From assembly GCA_012728855.1 (NCBI GenBank), contig JAAYEH010000462.1, positions 1 through 55,534 of the forward strand: a stretch of 55,534 bases of DNA. The letters run 5' to 3'. Positions 20,186 through 28,773 of the stretch are shown one piece after another; within the stretch, counting starts at the first letter, position 1, and every line of letters begins with the position of its first letter. A program made the position numbers and the translations under genes. The notes beneath the pieces were generated by a model. That model did no database searches. It was given only the letters and a program-made list of their open reading frames with translations, and had not been told where the DNA came from. The DNA comes from Rhodopirellula sp. (lineage in GTDB: Bacteria > Planctomycetota > Planctomycetia > Pirellulales > Thermoguttaceae).

Positions 20186-20824
20186 ATGCCCGCTCCCAAC
20201 CAGGCCGACAGCCTTCTGGTCCGCCGCATCCGCGCGGGCGACGCCGACGCATGGAACGAACTGATCGCGCGATTTGAAGGCCGGCTGCTGGCCTTTGTCG
20301 AGAAGCGGACGAAGAACCGGGCAGCCGCCGAAGACGTCGTGCAGGAGGCGTTTATCGGGTTCTTGACCAGTTTGCCGAACTACGACGCGAGGAGGGCCCT
20401 GGAGGGTTACCTCTTCTCGATCGCCGCCCATAAACTTACCGACCATCTCCGCCGCGAGGGCCGCCGCCCCACGCTCCCCTTGATCCCGGACGGGAGCAAT
20501 CCCAGCAGTTGGGAGCCGGCGGGCAGGTCGCGTCCGGCCAGCAGCATTCTCCGCAGCGGCGAGCGACGCCGCTTTGAGGAAGACGCTTTGGTGGCGGCGA
20601 TCGGCGAGCAGCTCGAGCACTGGCGTCAGCGGGGCGACTGGCAAAAGGTGCAGTGCGTGGAACTGCTATTTGTGCGAGGCTGGGCCAACAAGGACGTGGC
20701 CGTTCGGCTCGCATTATCGGAGCAGGCGGTGGCCAACCACAAGTTCGAGTTTCTCGCCCGGCTTCGCAACGCCGTCCGACACCAGCAACTCCCGGATGAA
20801 GTCTTTCCGGAACTGTACGACTAG
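20186..20824 (+). CDS. ECF-type RNA polymerase sigma factor
   Basis: The 212-residue protein shows sigma-70 region 2 (DAWNELIARFEGRLLAFV, AAAEDVVQEAFIGFL, GYLFSIAAHKLTDHLRREGR) and a region 4-like helix-turn-helix (FVRGWANKDVAVRLALSEQAVANHKFEFL). There is no sigma-70 region 3, as usual for the ECF group. ATG 20186 is chosen because the frame upstream to TTG 20099 is not conserved-looking. The spacing to the next gene is 23 bases; that gene encodes a likely anti-sigma-like protein. Kinase-linked ECF groups are known in planctomycetes, and the kinase gene upstream suggests phosphorylation control, which is inference. Confidence 0.88.
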   Translation: MPAPNQADSLLVRRIRAGDADAWNELIARFEGRLLAFVEKRTKNRAAAEDVVQEAFIGFLTSLPNYDARRALEGYLFSIAAHKLTDHLRREGRRPTLPLIPDGSNPSSWEPAGRSRPASSILRSGERRRFEEDALVAAIGEQLEHWRQRGDWQKVQCVELLFVRGWANKDVAVRLALSEQAVANHKFEFLARLRNAVRHQQLPDEVFPELYD

Positions 20825-20847
20825 ACCAGCCGCAGAGAATCCTCACC

Positions 20848-21258
20848 ATGCCTCCGACCATCCGACCGTCCGACCTGGAAGGCTATCTCGACGAAGCCCT
20901 GGCGCCGGAAGAGATGGCGAGGATCGAACTGGCGCTTCGCAATCAGCCGGATCTCGTCCGCCGGCTGGCGGAGATCAATGCGCGGCGCGACGCAGGCGTA
21001 CACAGTCTCGGCGCCATCTGGCGGCGCCATCGTTTGAGTTGCCCGTCGCGGGAACAACTGGGCAGCTTTCTGCTCGGCGCGCTGCCGGCAGAACGCATTG
21101 ATTACATCGCGTTCCATCTCGACGTGGTCGGCTGCCGCTACTGCCAGGCGAATCTGGCGGACCTGAAGAAACAGCAGGCCGAAGCGCCCGAGGCCGCCGA
21201 CTCGCGCCGCCGCAAGTATTTCCAGTCCAGCGCAGGGTATCTGCGCGGCGAGTCCTGA
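20848..21258 (+). CDS. Probable anti-sigma-factor-like small protein
   Basis: The 136-residue protein begins with a helical segment typical of anti-sigma N-termini (LEGYLDEALAPEEMARIELAL) and contains REQLGSFLLGALPAERIDYIAFHLDVVGCRYCQANL. That resembles a zinc-finger anti-sigma arrangement with H and CxxC. No transmembrane segment is present. It follows the ECF sigma gene by 23 bases, the usual order for sigma and anti-sigma pairs. The function is inferred from position and motif rather than proven. Confidence 0.65.
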   Translation: MPPTIRPSDLEGYLDEALAPEEMARIELALRNQPDLVRRLAEINARRDAGVHSLGAIWRRHRLSCPSREQLGSFLLGALPAERIDYIAFHLDVVGCRYCQANLADLKKQQAEAPEAADSRRRKYFQSSAGYLRGES

Positions 21259-21266
21259 ATCAGTTT

Positions 21267-21330
21267 TCGCAATTCGTGGAATGCTGACCGCCGCCACCGA
21301 CCTCGTGCCGGTGGAAGCGCCGATTGATAT
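21267..21330. repeat. Dispersed ~62-bp repeat, copy 1
   Basis: Starting CGCAATTCGTGGAATG, this stretch matches 37643-37702 over about 60 bases with roughly ten differences. It contains a small inverted repeat (CCACCGACCTCGTGCCGGTGG). This copy lies between the anti-sigma-like gene and the DegT gene. Confidence 0.8.
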
Positions 21331-21385
21331 TGGGTGACCAGAATAAGTGGAGGCCGACATTGCCCGTTTATGAAAGGACTAAGAC

Positions 21386-22732
21386 ATGACTCAACCATCC
21401 GCCACTCGGCGACAGTTCATCGCCGCGGCGTCCGCCGGCGCCCTGGCCACAGCCGTTTCGCAAGCGATTCCCGTCGCGGCCTCGTCCCCGGGCAAGAGTT
21501 CGCTGGCAATCCGGGGAGGCAAGCCGGCGCGAACCCGGAAGTCTCCCTCTTGGCCAATCTGGAACCAGCAGACCGATGAAGAGCAGGTTCTGGCGGTACT
21601 CCGCAGCGGCGTGTGGTCGCGGTCCAAGGTGGTGGCGGAGTTCGAACGCCAGTACGCTGCGCTCGTCGGCGCCAAGCGATGCCTGGCGACAACCAACGGC
21701 ACCATGGCCTTGGTGACCGCGCTCAGCGCGCTGGAGATCGGGGTGGGGGACGAAGTGCTTGTCAACCCCTACACGTTTATCGCCTCCGTGAACTGCATCT
21801 TCGCCGCCGGTGCGCTGCCCATCATGGTCGACACCGATCCGGCGACCTGGCTAGTCAATCCGGACCTGCTGGAAGCGAAAATCACGCCGAACACCCGGGC
21901 GATCCTGCCGGTTCACATCTACGGGCTGCCGGTCGACATGAAGAAGATCGTCGCGATCGCCAAGAAGCACAACCTGCTCGTCGTCGAAGACGCCTGCCAG
22001 GCGTGGCTTTCGGAGATCGGCGGCAAGAAGTGCGGTACCTGGGGCGATTTGGGCTGCTTCAGCTTCCAGAATTCCAAGCACCTTGCGTGCGGGGAAGGCG
22101 GGGCCCTGGTGGGCGACGACGACGCCGTGGTGAACCGCGCCTATTCCTACCACAACTTCGGCAGCGCCTGCAACGAGCCGGATCCGGGCCAAAAAGGCGT
22201 TGTCCGCCTGGGTGTGAAGAGCCGGCTGACGGAGTATCAAGCGGCCATCCTGCTGGCCCAGATGAAGCGTCTGGAAGGACAAACGCAGCGCCGCTGGGAA
22301 AACGCGCAGTACCTCAGCGCGCGAATCCGGGAGATCCCCGGAATCGTTCTGCATCGCCTGAACGATGGCGCGACCCTGGCTTCCTATCACCGCTATCCTT
22401 TCCGCATCAACCCCGAGCAGTTCGGCGGCGTGACCCGCGAGCGGTTCATGGCCGCGCTTCGCGCAGAGGGAGTGCCTTGCGGCGGAGGCTACGATGCCTT
22501 GAATCGCCAGCCGTTCTTTGAGAACGTGTTGAACTCCCGCAACTTCCAGAGGATGTATTCCAAGGCGCAGCTCGATCACTGCCGGCAAGAGAATCACTGC
22601 CCAGCGAACGACGCGCTCTGCAAAGAGACTATCCTCTTGAGCCAGAACTTGCTCTTGGGCACCCGGCAAGACATGGAGGAGACCGCGGACGCCATCGAAA
22701 AGATCTACGAAAACCGGGACCAACTTTTCTAG
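21386..22732 (+). CDS. DegT/DnrJ/EryC1/StrS-family PLP aminotransferase with Tat signal
   Basis: The 448-residue protein has a twin-arginine leader (TRRQFIAAASAGALATAVS, cleavage after about residue 33) followed by a full sugar-aminotransferase-type fold. It has LATTNGTMALVTALSAL (cofactor phosphate site), VLVNPYTFIASVNCI, VVEDACQAW (pyridine-ring Asp) and SFQNSKHLACGEGG (PLP Lys in NSKH). Characterised relatives make aminosugars in the cytoplasm or act as AHBA synthases. Planctomycetes carry exported versions whose substrate is unknown. It probably acts outside the cytoplasm, which would need PLP loaded before Tat export. Confidence 0.88.
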   Translation: MTQPSATRRQFIAAASAGALATAVSQAIPVAASSPGKSSLAIRGGKPARTRKSPSWPIWNQQTDEEQVLAVLRSGVWSRSKVVAEFERQYAALVGAKRCLATTNGTMALVTALSALEIGVGDEVLVNPYTFIASVNCIFAAGALPIMVDTDPATWLVNPDLLEAKITPNTRAILPVHIYGLPVDMKKIVAIAKKHNLLVVEDACQAWLSEIGGKKCGTWGDLGCFSFQNSKHLACGEGGALVGDDDAVVNRAYSYHNFGSACNEPDPGQKGVVRLGVKSRLTEYQAAILLAQMKRLEGQTQRRWENAQYLSARIREIPGIVLHRLNDGATLASYHRYPFRINPEQFGGVTRERFMAALRAEGVPCGGGYDALNRQPFFENVLNSRNFQRMYSKAQLDHCRQENHCPANDALCKETILLSQNLLLGTRQDMEETADAIEKIYENRDQLF

Positions 22733-22811
22733 CGCGATGTGCGGGCCGACACGAAGTGGCCGTTTTCCTCGGTGACGTTCACGCCTCGCCGGATCGTGGC
22801 GCCGCCGTCTG

Positions 22812-24707
22812 TTACAGCGACAAGACGAATTGGACGAGATCGCCAAGTTCTTCGGCGCTGAGCTTGTCCGCGCGGCCGTGCTTGCCTTCGGTGAGCAACT
22901 GCTCGATCGTCGCGTAGCGCCCGTCGTGCAGGTACGGCGAGGTCCGCCAGACTTCGACCAGCGTCGGCGTGTCGAACGTGGACCGCTCGTCCGACTCACC
23001 CCGAGTGCCGACGTCGTACGCGCCGAGATCGGTGTAGAGCGGGGCCGGATGGCACCCGGCACAACCGCCCCGGTCGCTTTCGAAGAGCTGCCGTCCTCGT
23101 TCGGCCGCCGGACTGAGCCGCCCGTGAACCAGATAGGGGCTCGGCAAGGGCCGCAGCGATCTGAGCCAGGTGTCGATCGCCGCGGCGTCGGCCTCGGGCC
23201 GCTTTGACATCAGGATGTGTTCGATGCCGGAGCGGACCGCGGCTTCCGCCGTCGGCCGAATGCCGGAGGCCATGCTCGGCGGGGTCGGGTGAGACAAGAG
23301 CAAGGACTTGGTATTCTTGGGATTGCCCTCTCCATCGTTGAGCAGATCCCAATTCAGTGCGTCGGCGCGGGCGTCGGGATGACAGCTTGCGCAACTCTGC
23401 CAGCCGTGGAGACAAACGCGGCCGTCGTGAAACAGCATTTCGCCGAGGCGGAGTTCGCTCCATTGCGGCTTGGGGCCCAGCGGAAGGCTTCGCAGCGCGG
23501 CGTCGTCTTCAGCCGCCAGGGTCACAGCCGCGATGGTGTCGGTGAAATATTCCGCCACGTAGACCTGCGATCCGCATAGCGCCAGGCCCCGCGGTCCCAC
23601 CCCCGGCAACTTCACGCGCCGCCGGTCTCCCGCAAGAAAGCCGGGCACGTTGGCGACGTCCTCGCCGGTCGAGGTTGAATAAGAGCCGTACGAAGTTCCA
23701 TCGAAGAAGGCAGCATTGGAGAAAGCCCGGATGGGCAGTTGCTGGAGCGTCGTCAAGAGCGCCGAGCCATCGATCACGCTCATCTCGTGCGTTCCCGCGT
23801 GGGAGACGCAGATCCAGCGGCCGTCCGCCGTGCAGGCGACCGCCCACGGATTGGCCGCTCCCTGCCAGAAGTCGTCGAGCAGTACGGTGTTGAGCACCTC
23901 GCGCCGGCTGGCGTCGATCACGGTCAGCGCGTTGGCGTTCATCCAGCCTCCATCGACCTGTTTTGTGGGCAAGTGATAGCGGGCAAGGATGTGGACGAGC
24001 AGGGCGTACTTGCCGTCCGGAGTGAATGTGATTCCTCTCGCGCTGGTGGCGCCGGTGATCAGCCGAACCTGGGCCGTCTGAAACGTGTGGGTATCAACCA
24101 CAGTGACTACGGCGGCCGCCGCAATGACCCCATAGCGGTTAGCGGGGCCTGCCGCCAGAAGATTGGCCACCCAGAGTTCGCCGCCGTCGGGCGAGATCGC
24201 AGCGGCGACCGGTTCCCGCACCGCGGGCACGCGGGCGATCTCCTTGCGGCGTTCCAGGTCGATCAGCGAGACGTTGTGGTCGTGGCGATTGCAGATATAC
24301 AGGCGTTTGCCGTCGGGAGAGAGCGTCGGGGCCGTGGCGGTGTGGCCGGCGGGGAATGTCGCCGTGATTTCGCCGGAGGCCGCGTCGATCTCCAGCACGG
24401 AACTGGCCGCAGCGGCACAGGTGACATAGACCCGCCGGCCATCGTGGCTGAGCGCCAGTCCGGTCGGCTCGGCTGGTGTCCGGACGAATCGGCTCTCGCC
24501 GGCATCCGGCAGGTCGACGATGGCCAACTGCCTTGCATCGGACAGGGTGACGAACAGCATCCGCCCATCAGGCGATACGGCAATTGCGGAGGGACCGAGG
24601 TACGCGGCGTCCTGACGGCGGGCAGGATCGTCGGCCAGGGCTGCACCGCACGCCGTGAGGACGAGCAATCCCCAAAGCAACCTCTCATAGAGTCCGGCAG
24701 TCTTCAC
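22812..24707 (-). CDS. Exported beta-propeller / di-heme cytochrome c peroxidase-like protein
   Basis: The protein has about 631 residues. A signal peptide (LLWGLLVLTACGAALA) is followed by YncE/NHL-like propeller repeats (AIAVSPDGRMLFVTLSD, GLALSHDGRRVYVTC, PTLSPDGKRLYICN). The C-terminal ~220 residues carry two c-type heme sites, CASCH and CAGCH, as in MauG/di-heme cytochrome c peroxidase-type proteins. It is expected in the periplasm as an electron-transfer or oxidoreductase protein; the substrate is unknown. I chose GTG 24707 because GAAGG lies upstream and it begins the signal peptide; an ATG further upstream (24815) adds an unlikely leader. Confidence 0.85.
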   Translation of the reverse strand: MKTAGLYERLLWGLLVLTACGAALADDPARRQDAAYLGPSAIAVSPDGRMLFVTLSDARQLAIVDLPDAGESRFVRTPAEPTGLALSHDGRRVYVTCAAAASSVLEIDAASGEITATFPAGHTATAPTLSPDGKRLYICNRHDHNVSLIDLERRKEIARVPAVREPVAAAISPDGGELWVANLLAAGPANRYGVIAAAAVVTVVDTHTFQTAQVRLITGATSARGITFTPDGKYALLVHILARYHLPTKQVDGGWMNANALTVIDASRREVLNTVLLDDFWQGAANPWAVACTADGRWICVSHAGTHEMSVIDGSALLTTLQQLPIRAFSNAAFFDGTSYGSYSTSTGEDVANVPGFLAGDRRRVKLPGVGPRGLALCGSQVYVAEYFTDTIAAVTLAAEDDAALRSLPLGPKPQWSELRLGEMLFHDGRVCLHGWQSCASCHPDARADALNWDLLNDGEGNPKNTKSLLLSHPTPPSMASGIRPTAEAAVRSGIEHILMSKRPEADAAAIDTWLRSLRPLPSPYLVHGRLSPAAERGRQLFESDRGGCAGCHPAPLYTDLGAYDVGTRGESDERSTFDTPTLVEVWRTSPYLHDGRYATIEQLLTEGKHGRADKLSAEELGDLVQFVLSL

Positions 24708-25259
24708 ACGCAGACCTTCGCAGTTGCTGAAAAGGCAGGAACAACCAGGCTCGTCTGGATACCTATTCATCTTCTCAAGTCTGCCGGTCCGCGTCCAGCA
24801 CCTCGTTCGATGCAATTACCCTTTGCCATCAGCTCCGATTTCTCACATGCAGACCTTGCGGGCTGACCCCAGCGGATGCAAATCAAGTGTATCCGCAGCC
24901 GCTCGTAGTGCCAACATCGCTTCCCTGACCAGAGGCGAAGGGCCGATGGTTCCGTAACACATCCCTGTTTTCGAGCCCACTGCGTCTGGACCGGAAGCAA
25001 CGTCTGCGATGCATATCCCCGGAGCCGCGGGGTTCGCGATGCCCGGTATCTGTCGCCCTCAATTGAAAAATCGCCACAGTGAATTACCGGGCGAATTCAG
25101 TTGTTGGAAACAAAGCCGCCTCGTGAACACAGCCCTTGCCGGACTATTGAACCGCCGTATCGCCAACCTGCCCCGCGCCGCTGGCACACGGGCTGCCGGT
25201 CGAGTTACAATGGCGGCGGCCTTACGCCGACGCCGTTTGTCTTTTCAAAGGAGCCTGTG
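24708..25259. other. Divergent intergenic region, no gene seen
   Basis: About 550 bases separate two divergently transcribed genes. No open frame with family-like sequence, no tRNA and no clear repeat was noticed. It must hold the promoters for both neighbours, and the last bases contain AAAGGAG, the ribosome binding site for the next gene. Confidence 0.6.
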
Positions 25260-26618
25260 ATGAGCGATAGCGGTTTCCAGATAACTTCAGCATCCCAATC
25301 GCGGCGAAAGTTTCTCGAACTTTCCGGCAGGACACTGGCCGCCTCGGCGATGGCCGGCGTGGCGATCCCGCCCTGCCATGCGGCAGAGGACAACACGATC
25401 CGGCTGGCCCTGGTCGGGACAGGCGCCCGCGGCAGCGGCGCCGTGGCCGACGCCTTTTCCTGCACCGGCGGGCCAGTAAAGCTCTACGCCATGGCCGACA
25501 TTTATGAAGACCGCATCCAGGGGAGCCTGAAGAATCTCGGCAAGCAATTCGCCGACCAGATCGACGTGACGCCGGACCGCTCCTTCGTCGGCTTCGATGC
25601 CTACCGAAAAGCGATCGATTGCCTCCGGCCCGGCGACGTGGTTCTCTTGACCACCCCCTCGGTCTTCCGGCCGCTGCACTTCGAGTACGCGGTGGAGAAG
25701 GGGGTGAACGTCTTCATGGAAAAGTCGTTCGCCGTCGACGCCCCTGGCACGCGTCGCCTGCTGGCCGCGGCCGAGAAGTCGGAGAAGCAGGGTCTCAAGG
25801 TCGCTTGCGGCTTCATGTGGCGTCATTCCAAGGCCCGCCAGGCCGTCGTCCAGCGGATCTACGACGGCGAGATCGGCGACGTCCATACTCTCAGGATCTA
25901 TCGCGTTCACGGGCCGGTCCACTGCCCCAAGAAGCCTGCCGGCATGAGTGAAATGGAATTCCAAATCCGGTACAAGGCCAGCTTCAATTGGGTCACCGGC
26001 GGTTTCTTCATCGACTGGCATTGCCACAACGTCGACGTGGCTTGCTGGGTCAAAAACGCCTGGCCCGTCTCCGCCCAGGGCATGGGCGGCCGCTGTTACC
26101 CCGAGGCCGGCAATCTCTTCGACCACTACACGGTCGAGTACACCTTTGCCGACGGCGCCAAGCTCTTCGCTTTCTCCCGCCACATGACCAACTGCTGGCA
26201 GACCTACTCCGACTACGCCCACGGATCGAAAGGGTCGGCCGTCATCATGACGAACCTCGCCACGCCCGACCCGCGGATCTACAAGAGCCAGAACATGGTC
26301 GACGCCGACCTGGTCTGGAAATACGAGGGGCAGGAGCCCAGCCCGTACCGCGAGGAGTGGCAGGTTCTGCTCGACGCCATCCGCCAAAACCGGCCGCACA
26401 ACGAAGCCCGCCGCGCGGGCGAGGCCAACCTGGCGACGCTGATGGGCCGGATGGCCACGCACACCGGCGCCATGATCACTTGGGACGAGGCGATGGCCTC
26501 CACCTTCGAGTACTTGCCCGCGATCGACAACCTCAACTTCGACACCCCCGCCCCGATCCAACCGGGCGACGACGGCATCTACCCGGCGCCGCAACCGGGC
26601 CGGACCAAGGAAGTATAG
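25260..26618 (+). CDS. Gfo/Idh/MocA-family oxidoreductase, Tat-exported
   Basis: The 452-residue protein has a twin-arginine leader (SRRKFLELSGRTLAASAMAG), then the NAD(P)-binding Rossmann start IRLALVGTGARGSG. The EKSFAVDAPGTRRLL segment corresponds to the EKP motif of the family, with P replaced by S. Downstream are FFIDWHCHNVDVACW and NRPHNEARRAGEANL. The family oxidises or reduces sugars and cyclitols; planctomycete genomes hold many exported copies of unknown substrate. AAAGGAG precedes ATG 25260 at good spacing. It is followed 25 bases later by an esterase-like gene and probably shares its transcript. Confidence 0.9.
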   Translation: MSDSGFQITSASQSRRKFLELSGRTLAASAMAGVAIPPCHAAEDNTIRLALVGTGARGSGAVADAFSCTGGPVKLYAMADIYEDRIQGSLKNLGKQFADQIDVTPDRSFVGFDAYRKAIDCLRPGDVVLLTTPSVFRPLHFEYAVEKGVNVFMEKSFAVDAPGTRRLLAAAEKSEKQGLKVACGFMWRHSKARQAVVQRIYDGEIGDVHTLRIYRVHGPVHCPKKPAGMSEMEFQIRYKASFNWVTGGFFIDWHCHNVDVACWVKNAWPVSAQGMGGRCYPEAGNLFDHYTVEYTFADGAKLFAFSRHMTNCWQTYSDYAHGSKGSAVIMTNLATPDPRIYKSQNMVDADLVWKYEGQEPSPYREEWQVLLDAIRQNRPHNEARRAGEANLATLMGRMATHTGAMITWDEAMASTFEYLPAIDNLNFDTPAPIQPGDDGIYPAPQPGRTKEV

Positions 26619-26642
26619 TCACCTTACACGAGGCTTACCGTC

Positions 26643-28646
26643 ATGCCACACAAAGAACGTCTTGAAATCCTCTCCTGCCTGGGCTGCTTGGGCGTCTTCG
26701 CTCTCGCATCGCTCGGCCTGGCCGCCACCCCGTACGAGTGCGCTTGCGAAGAGTCGCGGCAGGTATCCAGCGCGTCGCTTGCCGTGCCGTTGCCGCCGAA
26801 CCAATGGGAGGCCACCGTCGCGCGGCGGCGCGAGATGTGGCGCGAGATGCTGGGGCTCTCGCCGATGCCCGAGCGGACGCCGCTGGAGGCGACCGTCACC
26901 GGCGTGCTCGACCGCGGGGACTACGTAGTGGAAAAAGTCCATTTTCAGTGCATCCCCGGGGCGTACGTGATCGGAAACCTCTATCGTCCGGCCAAGGTTG
27001 CTGGGCGGCTGCCTGCCGTGCTCTACCTGTGTGGCCACACGAAAGGCAAGGTCAGCCCGACGTACCAGGCCAATCCTCGTTGGTTCGGACAGCATGGGTA
27101 CGTCGCCTTGGTGTTGGACCCGATCCAGTTGGGCGAGTCCCAGGGATTGCACCACGGAACCTATCGCGAAGAGCGCTGGGATTGGCCCAGCCGGGGCTAC
27201 ACGCCGGCGGGCACGGAGGTCTGGAACGCCATGCGGGCGCTCGACTATCTCCAAACCCGCGACGATGTGGACCCCGAGCGGATGGGAGTGACCGGCCTAA
27301 GCGGCGGCGGCGTGATCTCCTGGTGCCTGGGAGCGGCCGACGAACGCGTGAAGGTCGTCGTGCCGGTATGCCAAAGCGGCAGCATCGAGCACGTGGTCGT
27401 GGACCGCGCCACCGACGGGCACTGCGATTGTGCCTTCTGGATCAACTATTATCGCTGGTGCTGGCCCGACCTCGGCGCGCTGATCGCCCCGCGGGCGTTT
27501 CTGATCGCCTCGGGCAGCGAGGACGTCTTATGGCGGCCCTACGGGTATCGCGACGTGGCCCATCGCATCCGCCATCAATACGCCGCCCTGGGCCAATCGG
27601 ATCGGTTCGACCTGGTCGAAGACCTCACGCCCCACGGCTACACGCCCAAGCTCCGCAACGCTATTTTCACCTGGTTCAACAAGCACCTCAAAGGCGATCC
27701 GACGCCGGTCGAAGACGACGTGACCGACTTCGTCGAGCCGGAAGAAAACCTGCTCGTCTTCGCCGGGAAGTTGCCGGAAAACGATCGGATGCGGCAGATC
27801 GATACCCTGCTGGTGAAACGTCCGCAGCCGCCCACGGTAACCGACGAGGCCCAATGGCAGACGCACCAGCAGTCCGCCATCCGCCGACTGCGCGAACTGA
27901 CCTTTCGCAATATCCCGGCGGTCCAGAATCCCCGCTTGAAAGAGTGCCGCGCCGACGGCAGCCCTAAGAGTGGCATCAGCTTGGCGACCTACGCATTCGA
28001 AACCAGCGATGGGTTGACCTTGGCGGTCAGAACCACGATGCCGCAAGATGCCCCTTGGCCGATACCGACCGTGGCGTTCTCCATCCAGCCCGACGCCCGC
28101 AGCACGTTCGCGGGCGGCGGTTCGTCGCGGCCGGGCATCGCCGCCGAGTTCGCCACGGCGGGTGTGGAAGTTCGCAATACCGGGGCGACTTCGGTGGGGC
28201 CGGGCTACTTGTGGACGCTGCGGCGCGCTTATCCGCTTCTGGGTCACACGTTGCCCGAACGGCAGGTCCACGACCTGCTGGCCGGCATCGCGGTGATGCG
28301 AACGGAGGCATCGACCGGCCCGTTGGCGCTGTTCGGCCAGGGCGTGACGGCGCCGTTGGCTGTTTATGCCGCGATCCTCGATCGACAGGTCAGCGAAGTC
28401 ATCCTTGCCGATCCGCCGGAAAGCCACGAAGACCCCCAAACGCCCGAATTCCTAGGCATCTTGCGTATCGGAGACCTGCCGGAGAACCTGGCGCTGGTGT
28501 ATCCCCGGCCAATCACCTTCGTCGGCGCCATGCCCAAAGCCTACCAATGGACTCGACAGGTGTATGAGAAGCTGGGCAAAGGCGATCGCATTCGCGTGAT
28601 CAAAAGCGTCCGCGAGTGGCAGCCCCTGGATTCACCGAAGAAGTAA
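26643..28646 (+). CDS. Exported alpha/beta-hydrolase (acetyl-xylan-esterase-like)
   Basis: The 667-residue protein has an N-terminal signal (ILSCLGCLGVFALASLGLA). The first ~350 residues form an alpha/beta-hydrolase domain: PAVLYLCGHTKGK, the nucleophile elbow VTGLSGGGVISW with Ser, and DLTPHGYTPK near a candidate catalytic His. A second part (about 430-660) repeats a weaker hydrolase-like layout (TGPLALFGQGVTAPLAVYA). Relatives are annotated as acetyl xylan esterase or prolyl-oligopeptidase-like hydrolases in polysaccharide-degrading bacteria. It lies between a Gfo/Idh/MocA protein and a glycosidase-like protein, consistent with exported sugar processing. Confidence 0.8.
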   Translation: MPHKERLEILSCLGCLGVFALASLGLAATPYECACEESRQVSSASLAVPLPPNQWEATVARRREMWREMLGLSPMPERTPLEATVTGVLDRGDYVVEKVHFQCIPGAYVIGNLYRPAKVAGRLPAVLYLCGHTKGKVSPTYQANPRWFGQHGYVALVLDPIQLGESQGLHHGTYREERWDWPSRGYTPAGTEVWNAMRALDYLQTRDDVDPERMGVTGLSGGGVISWCLGAADERVKVVVPVCQSGSIEHVVVDRATDGHCDCAFWINYYRWCWPDLGALIAPRAFLIASGSEDVLWRPYGYRDVAHRIRHQYAALGQSDRFDLVEDLTPHGYTPKLRNAIFTWFNKHLKGDPTPVEDDVTDFVEPEENLLVFAGKLPENDRMRQIDTLLVKRPQPPTVTDEAQWQTHQQSAIRRLRELTFRNIPAVQNPRLKECRADGSPKSGISLATYAFETSDGLTLAVRTTMPQDAPWPIPTVAFSIQPDARSTFAGGGSSRPGIAAEFATAGVEVRNTGATSVGPGYLWTLRRAYPLLGHTLPERQVHDLLAGIAVMRTEASTGPLALFGQGVTAPLAVYAAILDRQVSEVILADPPESHEDPQTPEFLGILRIGDLPENLALVYPRPITFVGAMPKAYQWTRQVYEKLGKGDRIRVIKSVREWQPLDSPKK

Positions 28647-28685
28647 TGCCAGCGGCAAATGATCCCATCGCCCTTTCATCGAACA

Positions 28686-28706
28686 CTGAAAACTGAAAAC
28701 TGAAAA
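28686..28706 (+). repeat. CTGAAAA heptamer tandem repeat
   Basis: Three exact copies of CTGAAAA lie in the spacer between the hydrolase and glycosidase-like genes, 68 bases before the latter's start. It is of the same general kind as the heptamers at 2935-2955 and 16295-16335. Confidence 0.85.
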
Positions 28707-28773
28707 CCCTTCCCTCCCCTTTCCTCGCGCTACCGCACTTTCAGTCTGAGATTCTGCTAAGACAACGGCGGTG

